From the NCBI GenBank assembly GCA_015680685.1, contig MNCI01015772.1, positions 29,573-93,572 of the forward strand: 64,000 bases of DNA, read 5' to 3'. The position numbers were made by a program, and so were the translations under genes. A model generated the notes under the pieces. That model ran no database searches and had not been told where the DNA came from. It was given only the letters and a program-made list of their open reading frames with translations. Origin of the DNA: Gnetum montanum. Taxonomy: Eukaryota > Streptophyta > Gnetopsida > Gnetales > Gnetaceae. This document shows positions 47,990 through 58,735 of this stretch, piece by piece. The first letter of the stretch is position 1; each line of letters starts with the position of its first letter.

Positions 47990-48040
47990 TTTGGTAACAT
48001 AACCTTCAAGCCAGTAGTTGTATGCTTCATCTTTGATCTA

Positions 48041-48400
48041 TCAATTTAGAAATGTTGAGTTGATATCCATTTGTTCAACCTTTAGATTTTTATGTACTAG
48101 TGTGGAGTGAATGAGTTCATAATCAATGTGTTTCTTTTGTTTGAATATTCTTATCATAAGTCTTGCTTTGTATGTTCTCACTTCTTCTTTCTTATTATAC
48201 TTTGTTTTACATATCCACTTGCAATTAATAATCTTTTTATATTTTGGTTTATCCACTAATTCCCATATGTTATTTCATAGGATGACATTATGCTCTTTGT
48301 TCATGACCTCCTTCTAGACTTGTAATTTCATGACTTCATTGACATTGGTTGGTCCACTTAAGACTATTGAATATGTCCTATTTGTAATATTATGAGACCT
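48041..48400 (-). pseudogene. Copia reverse transcriptase, N-terminal part
   Basis: The minus-strand text NNIWELVDKPKYKKIINCKW, then ICKTKYNKKEEVRTYKARL, FKQKKHIDYELIHSTLVHKN and LKVEQMDINSTFLN is the start of copia RT. The usual forms are WELVDLPKGKKPIGCKWV and MDVKTAFLNG. It stops right after the first catalytic Asp region (MDINSTFLN); the YVDD box is absent. Upstream stops include VIL*NN. Confidence 0.9.
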
Positions 48401-49059
48401 TGTAATTCTTCATTCAAAATTTGTGCCTAGCATTTTAGTGCATAGGTGGTCTCTTTGGATCCAAGGCATTAAACTTTGATATGTATCTGATTTATCTTAT
48501 TGTTTGAAAAAATCACTCATAATGAACTTTATCTCATGAAATATTTTTAATATTGTGAGACTATTGAATATGTCATATTTATAATATTGTGAGATCTTGT
48601 AGTTCTTCTCTTAAAATCTCGGTCTAGAATTTGAGTGTGACCAAGGTTTTGATTTCTGATATGTGTCTAATTTCTCTTGCTGTTTGAAAACATTGTGCTA
48701 AACTTTATCTCATCAAATATAACATCTCTTAAAATATTTCATTTCCATCATATCACCTATATCCATTGGTGTGAGAATCATAATCAAGAAAGATGCATTT
48801 CTTTCCTCTATCTTCAATTTTATCAATGAATTTTTTAGGATCATTACATAGAAATGACACCCAAATATTCTCATATGACTCAAGTTAGAAATTTTCTTGA
48901 ATAGAACTTCATATGAATATTTGTCTTCATTGTTTTTAATAATGATCTGATTAGAAATATAATAAGCAACTATGATGATTGTACTCTAATATTGATTAAG
49001 AAGTGAGACATGCTTTAATAAGCACATTATTTAGTCTTGTATTGTTTTATTATTTCTTT

Positions 49060-49500
49060 TAGCTAATCTATTGGATTGTAGGCTATATCCACATGTGGTA
49101 TAATGAAAGATGCCATTTTCTTTGCAAAACTTGTATACTTCTTCATGTATGAATTTACCTCATTTGTTTGATCTGATGACCTTAATCTTGTCATCCATTG
49201 CATTTTTTATCAGTTTGTGGAATGTTTTAAAGTATTTTATGACTTCATTTTTGCCTTCAGATTATAGGTTCACATGTATATTGAGTATTCATATACTCTA
49301 ACCATGAAATAATTTACCCCTCTTATTGAAATAGTAGACATTTTTCCAACAAGATCCATGTGTACAAGATCAAATGATTTTTCCTTGTTTATTATGTGAG
49401 ATTTGTCAAGAGAATTGGTTTTCTTTTCCTGTATGAAAGTCTTACATTTATCTTTAGGAATATTTGAAATTTTTATTCCTTTAGATTTTTTGTATTAGAT
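49060..49500 (-). pseudogene. Copia integrase core
   Basis: It reads KSFDLVHMDLVGKMSTISIR, then GVNYFMVRVYEYS, KNAMDDKIKVIRSNK, EEVYKFCKENGIFHYTT and YSLQSNRLAKR. The first catalytic Asp (HMDLVG) is kept. The second, normally in RSDNGGE, reads RSNK followed by a stop, and the Glu of GVAERKN is replaced (LAKR). Frames shift by small indels within the domain. Confidence 0.85.
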
Positions 49501-50257
49501 CATTATTTTAATTTTGTGATAGGAGTTCTATTTAAGACTTTTAGGCCAAAGTATGAATTTGCTAAAATCCTCATTACCTTTTTCTTCAGTTCATCTTTGT
49601 TTGGGAATTGATTGAATTTCATTGTAAGAACAAGATTTTTTTTTAGTATTATGATTAATTATGATGTCTCCTTTATCATTTAGATAGTCATATTTAAGGC
49701 TTTGATTTTCATGATTTTTTTACCATTAGGTTTGTTAGTAATGCATAAATTACTCTTGAAACTGATACTATTTCCTCCAATAGAGACTTTTTTAATAAAC
49801 ATGAGAAGGTTGGAAATATTAAGAAAATAATACACATTGGAAATGGTGACTTTTATCCAATTTCTAATTTAACTACACAATCTCCTAGTCCTTCAATGAC
49901 TAAGTATTTTTCATCTCTAATTTTGATATTGCTAAGACTCTCATTTGTTTTGCAATCTTGATGATAACTTTTTGTAGAATCTCATGTGATTAGAGCATCC
50001 ACTATTTACAATCCAAAAATCTTTCTTTACTTTTTAAATTAAATTGAAGGCTTCATAATTTCATGGCTCTTTTTCTTGAGTATTCTTTTGAGATGATGTG
50101 AAAGTATCTTGTCTTGTTTGTGAAATTTTTCCATGTATTATTTTAAAATCCAATTCTTGTCCAACATTGGTTAATAGTATTACCTTTTCTTTTATATAAG
50201 TTATAGTATGATACTAATTGTTGACCCTATATCTATCTTCTAGATTGATTCCATTTG

Positions 50258-50287
50258 CCTCTTCCTCTTCCTCTTCCTCTTCCTCTT
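50258..50287. repeat. (CTTCCT)n microsatellite within copia gag
   Basis: About five hexamers of CTTCCT on the plus strand. On the minus strand this encodes alternating Arg-Gly (RGRGRGRG), a plausible RNA-binding tail of the copia gag rather than neutral simple sequence. Confidence 0.8.
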
Positions 50288-50289
50288 GT

Positions 50290-51060
50290 ATTTTGAGGAC
50301 CATGTTCTTTTGAGTTTATTTCTTAATCTCTATTTTCATAATTTAATCTTTGTCTCCCTCTAAATATTCCTTGCCTATCTCTTTTTCTTTGGTTAGTTAT
50401 GTGGGCTTAATCATATTCACTAGATTGTTTTTTATTCTTCCTAATTTGTAGGATTTTGACTTGAGCAACTAATTCATTAATACTATGCATGCTGAAGTTC
50501 TTTGAAAGAGTAATGTTTTCTATCATGTTTTCAAATATTGGATCTATTTAAAGAGTTTCAACAACTTTTTGAATCTTTTTCCTATATATATATCCATAGT
50601 CATAGTAATATTTTTTTCATAATATTTCATAAATTCTAATAAAGAAGTCTTTGACACTTTTATTTCTTCCAATTTCTTGGCTATTGAATTTTTATTTGTA
50701 GATAAGTTGTTGCAATTGTTGATTTTATATGATTTTCTTATATTGTAATTGGAGATTATCCCACACTTCCTTGGTAATTGTATGAATATTTTATCTACTA
50801 GAAGTAACTTATCATACACTAGCCAATAATATCATGAAAGATAAATTATTCTTCTTCTTCTTTGATTCATATTCTCTGATTTGTAATTTGGTAAAATTTT
50901 CAAAATCATGAATGGATTTAAAACTTGTTTCAACTATTTTCCAATAGTCATTATGTTCATGGAGATCTTTCATCATCCTTATCCATAACTAAAATTTTGA
51001 GAGCCATCAAAGATGATGGTACATCTAGCTATGTATTTTATTCTCATTTTTGTAGGTCAA
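50290..51060 (-). pseudogene. gag: Copia gag, degenerate
   Basis: It starts shortly after the PBS and includes MYDKLLLVDKIFIQLPRKCG, a Lys/Asn-rich stretch, KLEEIKVSKTSLLEFMKYYE and VEEL-like text (NFSMHSINELVAQVKILQ). This fits the helical capsid part of a copia gag, followed by an Arg-Gly-rich tail at 50258-50287. Several stops and frame changes are present. Assignment rests on position between PBS and integrase as much as on motif. Confidence 0.6.
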
Positions 51061-51066
51061 CCTAAT

Positions 51067-51078
51067 GCTTTGATACCA
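51067..51078 (-). other. Primer-binding site of copia element D
   Basis: The minus strand reads TGGTATCAAAGC, one transition away from TGGTATCAGAGC, the usual copia PBS complementary to initiator Met tRNA. It fixes the 5' end of the internal region of D and places the LTR to its right. Confidence 0.8.
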
Positions 51079-51083
51079 AGGAA

Positions 51084-51181
51084 TTTTAGGTAGCAAAAGC
51101 ATTACTTGGTTATCCATAATTCAAAAATAATAAATTGATAAAATTTTAATTCTTGAAAATTTTACAAAGTCTCTATAATTG
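51084..51181 (-). repeat. Part of the 5' LTR of copia element D
   Basis: The sequence between the PBS of D and the insertion point of B. By logic the remainder of the D LTR should continue after 59612 on the far side of B, but its outer end was not located. Confidence 0.5.
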
Positions 51182-51186
51182 AAAAT
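51182..51186. other. Target site duplication of element B (left)
   Basis: AAAAT immediately before the LTR start TGATGAG. The same five bases follow the other LTR at 59608-59612. Confidence 0.85.
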
Positions 51187-52057
51187 TGATGAGTGGTAAG
51201 GTACCCCTACACTCAACCATACGAATATGAGCATGTACGCATGATCTAGTTGAACTCCATAGATGAACTAGTTGTGGTATTTAGATAGTTACATGTTGAT
51301 CGTAGTTCGCTGTCTTCCCACCTAGAATAGTATTTGCTTTTCATGTATAATTTAGTCTAGAGTGAGGTGAATGATGGGATCCTAAACTAATGCTACTCCT
51401 AGAGATGATACAAAATAATTTTGACTTAAGCTAATAGGAAATAAAAAGTGAAATCTAAACCAGCCTAAGTGTGATGAGCATTTTTCCTTAATCATCCGTG
51501 TGCATCTTGGACCTTGTGTACTACTTCTGGAATTACAAAGCACACATTACTTGAGTACTCCTAGATACACTACTGGGTTACCAAGTAGGTACACTTAAAT
51601 GTTCATGATTAAGTTGTACTCATTCCCCATTTAACAAAAGGAATGGTAAATGATGATAAAGAAAATATGAACTAAAAAGACAACAATAAGTAATAAATAA
51701 TTAACAATTAAAGTAATTAAAAGCTAAGTGAATGCTACAATGATGGAGTAATCTCGATCTTTATTGCCAATCATGTGCATGTCCAAGTACGTCACACTTG
51801 AACAAAGGTTTCGTACAATTACAATCATCACATTGTGGGCATGCACTTGGGAAAGAATTAAAATTAACTAAAAATTGACAAAAAGACTCTACCCTTAGAC
51901 TTACCAACTCCCCTCTTTCTTATGCACCCAAATGTTATATTTATAGGCCTACACAGGAATCACAATATCATGTATTCGATATCATTATCCAGGTTGTGAT
52001 ATCATGTACCCAATATCAAGGATCCAATATTGGGGCTTGGCAAACCACAATTCACCA
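51187..52057 (-). repeat. 3' LTR of element B
   Basis: 871 bp, aligned end to end with 58736-59607. The TATA box (TATAAATA on the minus strand) lies at 51938-51945, with a series of GATATC/AATATC motifs between it and the LTR start. The inner end TTCACCA abuts the polypurine tract. Confidence 0.9.
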
Positions 52058-52066
52058 TACCCCCAT
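52058..52066 (-). other. Polypurine tract of element B
   Basis: The minus strand reads ATGGGGGTA directly before the LTR start. The same tract (TGGGGGTA) precedes LTR A at 12814-12821. It would prime plus-strand DNA synthesis. Confidence 0.75.
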
Positions 52067-52165
52067 GACTGAATAACAACTTGTACTCAAGTTAGAAAAA
52101 ATAAGAAAAATTTCAATTGATTACACAATGGATAGGTATGGGATTATTGACTAACTAGAAATTAC

Positions 52166-54960
52166 TCATGCCATAGTGTGGGATTGAACAAAAAAATATT
52201 GGGACACATAAAAAATTACAAAAAGAAAAAATTGTTGGAACTTTTGTGGTTCCTGGTGGTGGTGGCTCCTCCATGGGTCTCTTCCACTTATCTTGTGCTC
52301 CAGGTTTTGATAATGGATATCTCTGAAGGAGTGCCTAGAGTTTTCTTCTTTGGTTCAAGGATCTTGTGATGTCCATGCTAATGCTCCAATGTTTGATGGA
52401 GTCAGCACCTCCCATGGGCATGACAATTGTAGGAACATCTGATTGGCCTTAGCATACCAAGCTGCAAACAATCGTCGTTCCTCTTCATAGGCTCTAGCTT
52501 TGTCCTCACATTCTTGGTAGTTTGTGAACTATTGAGCCAAATCTATCGTAACATCTTTCTATCCTTGGTAGCTGGTCTTGACCACCTCTAATTCAAAATT
52601 TACTACTTTTAATTTTTGTAATGTCTTCTTGTGTTTAGCAATTTCTATTTCATGTTTAGCATAGGTGGTTGCTACTTGCTTCTCCAATTATGTTCTCAAG
52701 TATCCTATTGTCAACATGGCTAAGTTGGAATCCCATAGGTTTGCCAACTCCATGTACTCCATGAGATCTTGTATCTGCATGTCTTGACTCTTTAGTTTTG
52801 CTTTGTTGGCAAAGGCATAAGTATCCAATATGTCTTGCCAATTAGCATTCTAAGCACTGAAAGTGTTAATATGGTCTTTGGCCATATGTATTTCTTTTTC
52901 AATCACCTATTTGTACATCCCCATTTGATCTTTGAAATGCTCCTTGAGCTTTTCATGTTGCTTGGCCTCATTCTACCATGTGCTTATTTCAATCATTATC
53001 TTTTGGAGAATCACGTGTACCTCCATTGAGAGGGTTTTGTTCTCTCTAGCCAAGCTATTCATATCCTGGTTGATCCTTATTAATTGTTCTTGCAATTGCT
53101 AAAAATTTTCTTTGAGAACATTCTTTTATTTTTCTACTATGGTCAATCGGAGATTTTCAACAGTGAGGTATTTATTTTCTTCTTGTGAGGCCTTGAGTTC
53201 TTTGGCATGTCCATACATTTGAGCTTGTGCCTTGGAAGCATCCCAATCCATCTTCTCTTTCTCCTCCACCACTCTTTTATTCTCTACCAAAAATTTAGTC
53301 AACTACTCTATTTGAAAGGATTCTAGCTGGTCTACAGGGATGAATTGGGATGGATCCTATTGTGTGTCTTGTAGGGTGATGAGCTTATTAAAGCATCTTT
53401 TTAACTCCTCCTTTGCATGTTCAACCCTAACCTCTACCATGAACAGCTTCCCTTTGGTAGAAATAAGGTTTTATTGCGTTGTTGTGACATCTTGAGGGAT
53501 GTCAAATAGGGACATCATCACTTGTCCTATCTATAGCAACCAATCTAGAACATCCTCATGATCTGAAAGAGTTATTGAGGGACTAACCAAGGTTTGAGCA
53601 TCACGTGCTCCTATAAAATCTACTAATGGCACAATAGAGACATTAAATGATTCTTTTATGTGGTCTACAATCACTGTTTCTACTCCTACTACATCTTGGT
53701 TCTGCATGATCACTACTATGATGCCTTCACCAGTTTCTAGTTTCACTTGAAAGGATGCAACATTTTCAAAGATTTGTTGTGACTAGTGTGATATGCATTC
53801 TCCTATTTGAATGAACACCTCACCTCATGCATGATCAATTAAGACTGTGGATTGTACGACATCATCAATGACCCTGAAGAGATTGGCTTCATCAGGGCTT
53901 CCCCAACTGACCAATTCAGCAATGGCTGTAAGATGGCTTGTTGACTATCAATACTCTTGTGGTGGTAGTGGTGGTTGGTCTTGCTAGCCTGTAGGTTGTG
54001 TGCTGGGCGTCACTTCCTATTGTTGACTAGGCCTTGTATCTAGAAGTTGGATAGTCCCATAGTTTGAGGTGCAATGGGCTCCATTGTCTATTCTTGCTCA
54101 GGCTCTAGTGTCTCACCAACACTTTTCCGTGGGTTTAGTGGCTTTAGTATTTTAGCAAATGAGGTGTTTTGAGCCTTTCTAGGGACATCATTGGTGTACC
54201 CTAGAATTCCAGCATGTTGGCATAACTTCTTGATTAGGTAGGAAAAAGGCAATGTGAACTTCCCTATCTTACATTCTTTAAACAACCTTAAAATTTCTAT
54301 GAAATATAGATGGGGTAGGTTGGCATCAACCTTGCCCATCAAGATGGTGCTTCCTCTCACCACATAGATAAAAATTCTATTCAATCCTTTTGTTGGGAAA
54401 ATGTGATATGTGCCATTTTTGAAGTAGATCATCTCTTCAAGTGTGAGCTCTCCATATGCTTTATTCTCCTTGCTATATGCCCTCTTTAACCATATTTTGC
54501 ACACATTTGCATTAGAGCAAGTCAACAGGTGAGCAACCTTGGGTCCTATATTTAGAATATTCAACAATTCTAAAATGGCCTTGGCAGAGAAATTAATAAA
54601 AATCCCACCAATATCGATGGTGGTGCCTTCTTCCTTGTGCCAAAATTGGTGCATCTCCCCTAGGTACCAATCACTACTCTCAAAGAGAAGAGACCATAGT
54701 GGAGATCCTTTAAGTTGTTCTTTGACTACCTTAGGGGAAAATTTAGTGAAAGGTCCAAAATTGAGTTCCAAAATCATAGCTACTGACATGGACCTTTCAT
54801 GAATTGCCAGAGTACATTTCAGAGACAACGTGAGATGTTGTCCCTATTCAAGTGTCTGACTATCTATACCTTTTGCATACCCCGATTATGCAATGATAGG
54901 AGGTTCTTGATGAATGCTAAATGATTATGCCGAAGGTAATAAAATTCAAGTTCATGGAAT
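52166..54960 (-). pseudogene. ORF2 of element B: plant-transposon-like N-terminal domain plus long coiled coil
   Basis: An intact 246-codon stretch (54828-54088) contains FGPFTKFSPKVVKEQLKGSP, HIFPTKGLNRIFIYVVRGST and LFKECKIGKFTLPFSYLIKK. The last two resemble in layout the 'putative plant transposon protein' domain found beside many plant retroelements (family from memory). Similarity can be traced upstream to about 54960 across a frameshift (KFHELEFYYLRHNHLAFIKN). Downstream, after a TAG and a frameshift near 53930, comes VETVIVDHIKESFNVSIVPL. Then follow some 450 residues rich in K, E, Q, L with heptad character (EEKEKMDWDASKAQAQMYGH; KHEIEIAKHKKTLQKLKVV). The C-terminus has a hydrophobic run before the stop at 52166. 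Total about 890-930 codons. Stops are mostly TAG in place of CAG. Function unknown; it may be a structural or partner protein. Confidence 0.6.
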
Positions 54961-56280
54961 TTTTATGCATCCACATTATGCCAAATTAATTTTACCTAAA
55001 GGCACTAGAAGTCTAATGAAGTGGAATTTTACAATGAAGTTCGTGAATAGGGTAAGGAAAAATGGCATGTAGTGGTGCATAGGAACATTTGAATTAAAGT
55101 GATGATAAATGAAAAGAATAATTTTAGTAATGCAATACTTGGAGGGTGTAAGATGATATGGTGATGTGTAAAGAGTGCAAATTACAAAAGTTACACAAGT
55201 GGATCCTCCCCAAAGTAGGTTCCTAGCTATCATGCCCTTACGTAACCACACCTAAAAATTTCTGTAGGTACTAAAAAGGTTAAATGCAATCCACACTAGT
55301 TCCACAAAACACACAGATGTAGATACCATCATGATGAGGTATGAATTCTATGCTAGACAAGATACAAGTTAGAAATACGTAGATAGTAAGGTGAAATGAA
55401 TTGTAGAAGTGATTGCAGAGATTAGGACATGAGGTAAATGACCCTAGGCATAATGAATCCTGAGTGTAGGATGTGATTAATGTGTCATTAGCCTATTGCT
55501 CCAAAATCAAGACCAAGTTCATGCCTTTGATTAGTGACATCACATTGTTTCATCCAATGATGGACAACCATAAGAGCACCATGATAGCAAGGCATACGAT
55601 CACTTGGCATTTTGTCCAATGAAGGAGTGATTTGGAATTTCTTTGTGGCACATTCATGTTTTTCCTTTTCTTTTTTTTTTCTTTTCTTCTTCTAGATGCT
55701 TTGGCACTTTTTCCTTTCCAATAGTGAACTGGAGAAGCCTCCAACCTTCAGGCATGGGTTCATGTCTTTTAGTGGGATCCCCAGAATAGCATTGAGGTTC
55801 TTTATTGAGTGCCTTTATTACTCTTACTCCCATTTTTCTTAGATCTACAAGGACCTTAGTACAACCAAGCTGCATGATAGCACCTATAGATGTCACCAAA
55901 GAGAATCAACAAGTCCCCTTGATGTCACACTCTAACTATTCCCTCTTAGTCCATCATTTTTAACTTTGGGCATAATGAGCACAAAATTACTTTAAGTTTT
56001 AGTGATGAAAAAAATATCATCATACCTAGAGTAGAACCTCTTATTAACAGAATGAATGGGTGGATGTTGTGGGCTCATTGTTCAAGTAATTACTCACCTG
56101 AGACTTGATAGCATAGAACAACACCTTAATTGACAAGCCACATGAGTATTTTATTCAATGATGAGATTACCCTAAAAAAGATAAAACAACAAATTGGAAA
56201 TGAAAAATTCAAAAAAAATTTGTAAAATAAAAGAAAAGGAAAAAAATTTATCAATTCTATTTGTTAGAATGAAGGATATT
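54961..56280 (-). other. Spacer between gag and ORF2 of element B, with a short open block
   Basis: Mostly stop-rich, but a minus-strand block at 55899-55654 stays open and reads VDLRKMGVRVIKALNKEP, DPTKRHEPMPEGWRLLQFTI and a basic tail (LEEEKKKKRKGK). It could be the end of gag, a lost third ORF, or chance. No protease motif (DTG/DSG with flanking hydrophobics) was found. Confidence 0.35.
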
Positions 56281-58603
56281 CCCCATAACTAAACTTTTGA
56301 GCATGGCTAGAATTAATAAATTGAGAATACGGATCCATGCATGTTGGAAATATTGAAGTCTAGCCATATTCAAACCACCAAGTGTCTTTTGATGTGGTGG
56401 CTAGAATGTACCCAACTTGGGGTTTACACACTTGATTAAAGTTGGCATAATGGGGCAATTTATAAGATGTGGTCATGTGATAAGGAGTTGACCCACTACA
56501 ACACCCAAGATTGAAAGATGGTATGCAAGGATCACTATGTCTCCCTAAATGGTTATATTCGTTGGGTCGCATGGTTGTTTGAGTGCTGATTGATGGCCTT
56601 GATAAGGTAACAGGAGGCATTGAGTTTGAGGGAGAAGATGCATCACAATGCTGGACTTGTGCTGAGTTGGTGGATAAAGTGGTTTCAGGGTTGTGTTGTC
56701 TCTTTCTATAGTCATGCCTAAAGAAAGGATGCTTTCAACATTGTGGAGGACCTCCACTGCTATTGATAGTAGTAGCACAAGTAACATTTGTGGGTTGGTG
56801 TTTTGGTGCAAAGCCTTCTGGCACAACTGGTGGTGATGTAGAAGGAGGTGAATGACGAGAATATTAAGGGCGAGGAGAACTACAAGGAACATGAGGTGCT
56901 GATTTTGTTGGAGAGGACATGGGTTGATAGTATTTAGGAGAATGATAATGATGTGGTGAAATAGAGGATGTTGACATAGTTGGGGAAATAGGATGCTAAA
57001 CATAATAAGCACTTGGGTTTGGTTGGTATGAAGGGTGTGACTAGTTTGATTGTGGCCTCCCCCACGATTGCGGTTTTTGTCACTGTTGTTGAACATAGTA
57101 TTTTTGTACAAAATCTAGATGTAACATTCCTCCCCAATTCTCATGTAAATGTGACAAGATTGGGCATTGTCCTTTTGGGTGATCATACAAGCACACATCG
57201 CATTGATACGTATGATTTGTAGTTGAGCTCCTATCCTTACTTCTTTCAACCTTTATTTTCATTTATTGAGTGGTGTTTTGTCCTGTTTCTCGGTTTGGCA
57301 TGGTTCCACCTCTAATAATGTTGGAATATTCTCCACATATTTCATGTACCCATTCCATCATCTTATTGATCTTTGCCTTAATTTCATCTAGTGATTATAG
57401 TATTGGCAAAGATGGAGATTCCACCTCCTTGGGGTGAGTTGATTTCTTGTCTTCATGATCATGGACCTTTGCTATTTTGGGATTTTGGTCCTATTGAGAG
57501 CTTTCAAAATTCTCCCATTTACCTATTTCTCCTTCTTATTTTTCTACCTACTTAATAAGCTCTTGGAATTTGTGGGTTTGTAGTTTATATAGTTGACCTG
57601 GGGAATACATCCCTAGGGTCTCCCTTGTTTCTTTACGAAGCCCATCCATGATGTGATACATTAGCCTTTCCTTGGAGAACCCATGGATTGGGAAATTTGT
57701 TAACAATGAATAGTATCTTTCTAAGGCCATTTCCAAGGGTTCATGTTGCCCCTTTTTCCACTCTTGGATTTGTCTCCTCAAGGTTGACACTCATGCATAG
57801 GTTTAATATCTTTCAGTGAAGAGTTCTACCATTGTTGGCCAATGTTGAATTGATTTTGGTTTTAAAGACCTATATCATATGTTTTCTTGGCCAACAAGTA
57901 TCATAGGAAAGAGATTAAGTCTTTGCCATCCATTATCAATGTTATTCCATGCACAGTCATCTTGGAAGGCTTGTAAATGATGTTGCAGATCTAAATCATA
58001 GCCTCCTGGAAACTTGGGAAAGTTATTTAAATCAAGCCTAGGTAGATGAAGTTCCTTACAATGCTTGCAAGATATTTTAATAGCTTCTTATATATGCATT
58101 AGGCTCTTAGTGGCTAGTGGGGGTTCATCGTCACTACGTAGGTTATGAATTTATGAGTTGGGATGATGTTGTCTTCATTCATGTTGTCATTTCTTACTTT
58201 GCTTGTGGGCTCGATTTTTATTTTTATTTTTATGCTGACCCCTTGAGAGATGGTCATCCATGTCATGACTTGATGTCAAAGGAGTAGAGGAAGAGAAAGC
58301 ACTGGAAGACTCCTCATGGCTTTTGTATGTCTCCCGATCATCCCTATATAGCTTCTTCTTAATCATTGAGAAGGTCCTAGGCCTTAAGGGCCCCTTCATT
58401 TTATGGGATGTCCCATCCTCACTAGAGGTGTCAAATTTGAATGAAAAAAGTCCTTGAGTATCATTGGGATGTTCATGAACATAGGTGATTCCTACATAAG
58501 ATTGAGTAATTCAAAATTTGGCTTCATCATCATATATTTCATTGGTTCTCTAATGAATTACCTTGCTAGTTGTTGCATTATCATAATCTTGTGAGAGAGA
58601 CAT
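56281..58603 (-). pseudogene. gag: gag of element B (Retrotrans_gag type with zinc knuckle)
   Basis: The start is at 58603 (MSLSQDYDNATTSK). After a Ser- and basic-rich N-terminal part (SHEESSSAFSSSTP; KNKNKNRAHKQSKK) comes the capsid-like domain at about 58000-57550. It reads HHLQAFQDDCAWNNIDNGWQ, VSTLRRQIQEWKKGQHEPLE, MALERYYSLLTNFPIHGFSK and RLMYHIMDGLRKETRETLG, matching the gag domain of plant Ty3/gypsy elements. A CX2CX3HX4C knuckle, CDVCLYDHPKGQC, is at 57202-57164. The C-terminal ~280 residues are Pro/Ser/His/Gln-rich (PRPQYSRHSPPSTSPPVVPE) and end near 56281. There are several TAG/TAA/TGA stops and at least one frameshift after 58187. Confidence 0.8.
57164..57202 (-). other. Zinc knuckle of gag B
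   Basis: Thirteen codons read CDVCLYDHPKGQC. The Cys-Cys spacing is standard, but there are three rather than four residues before His. It is likely nucleocapsid-like RNA binding. Element C has the same surroundings with a deletion through the knuckle (YQCEHPKGCCPIVSHL). Confidence 0.75.
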
Positions 58604-58716
58604 TGTTGTGAATTGTGTATGACTTATTTGCAATTACTTTATTTCTAAAAGATATATCATCAAGGATTCATTATATTGATCTTGGATGATGTAACTAATA
58701 TAAATAACTAGCATCA

Positions 58717-58734
58717 TCCTTGGTAATGATGCCA
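58717..58734 (-). other. Primer-binding site of element B
   Basis: The minus strand reads TGGCATCATTACCAAGGA one base inside the LTR end. Element C has the identical 18 bases in the same place (62941-62958). It differs from the Asp-tRNA-type PBS of many plant Ty3/gypsy elements (TGGCGCCGTTGCCGGGGA, from memory) at six positions, all C-to-T or G-to-A. Confidence 0.6.
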
Positions 58735-58735
58735 A

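Larger units (their letters stand above)
47990..51181 (-). mobile_element. Truncated Ty1/copia retrotransposon D
   Basis: Minus-strand order from the right is part of the 5' LTR (51084-51181), a PBS for initiator Met tRNA, gag, integrase and the start of RT. Gag precedes integrase and integrase precedes RT, as in Ty1/copia. The rest of RT, RNase H and the 3' LTR are missing; the element ends near 47990. All coding parts carry stops. The 5' LTR is interrupted at 51187 by element B, so D is older than B. Confidence 0.85.

Noticed and set aside
54539-54802. Plus-strand open frame opposite ORF2 of element B
   Set aside because: It is a shadow of the minus-strand ORF2, which has the protein-like composition and family context.
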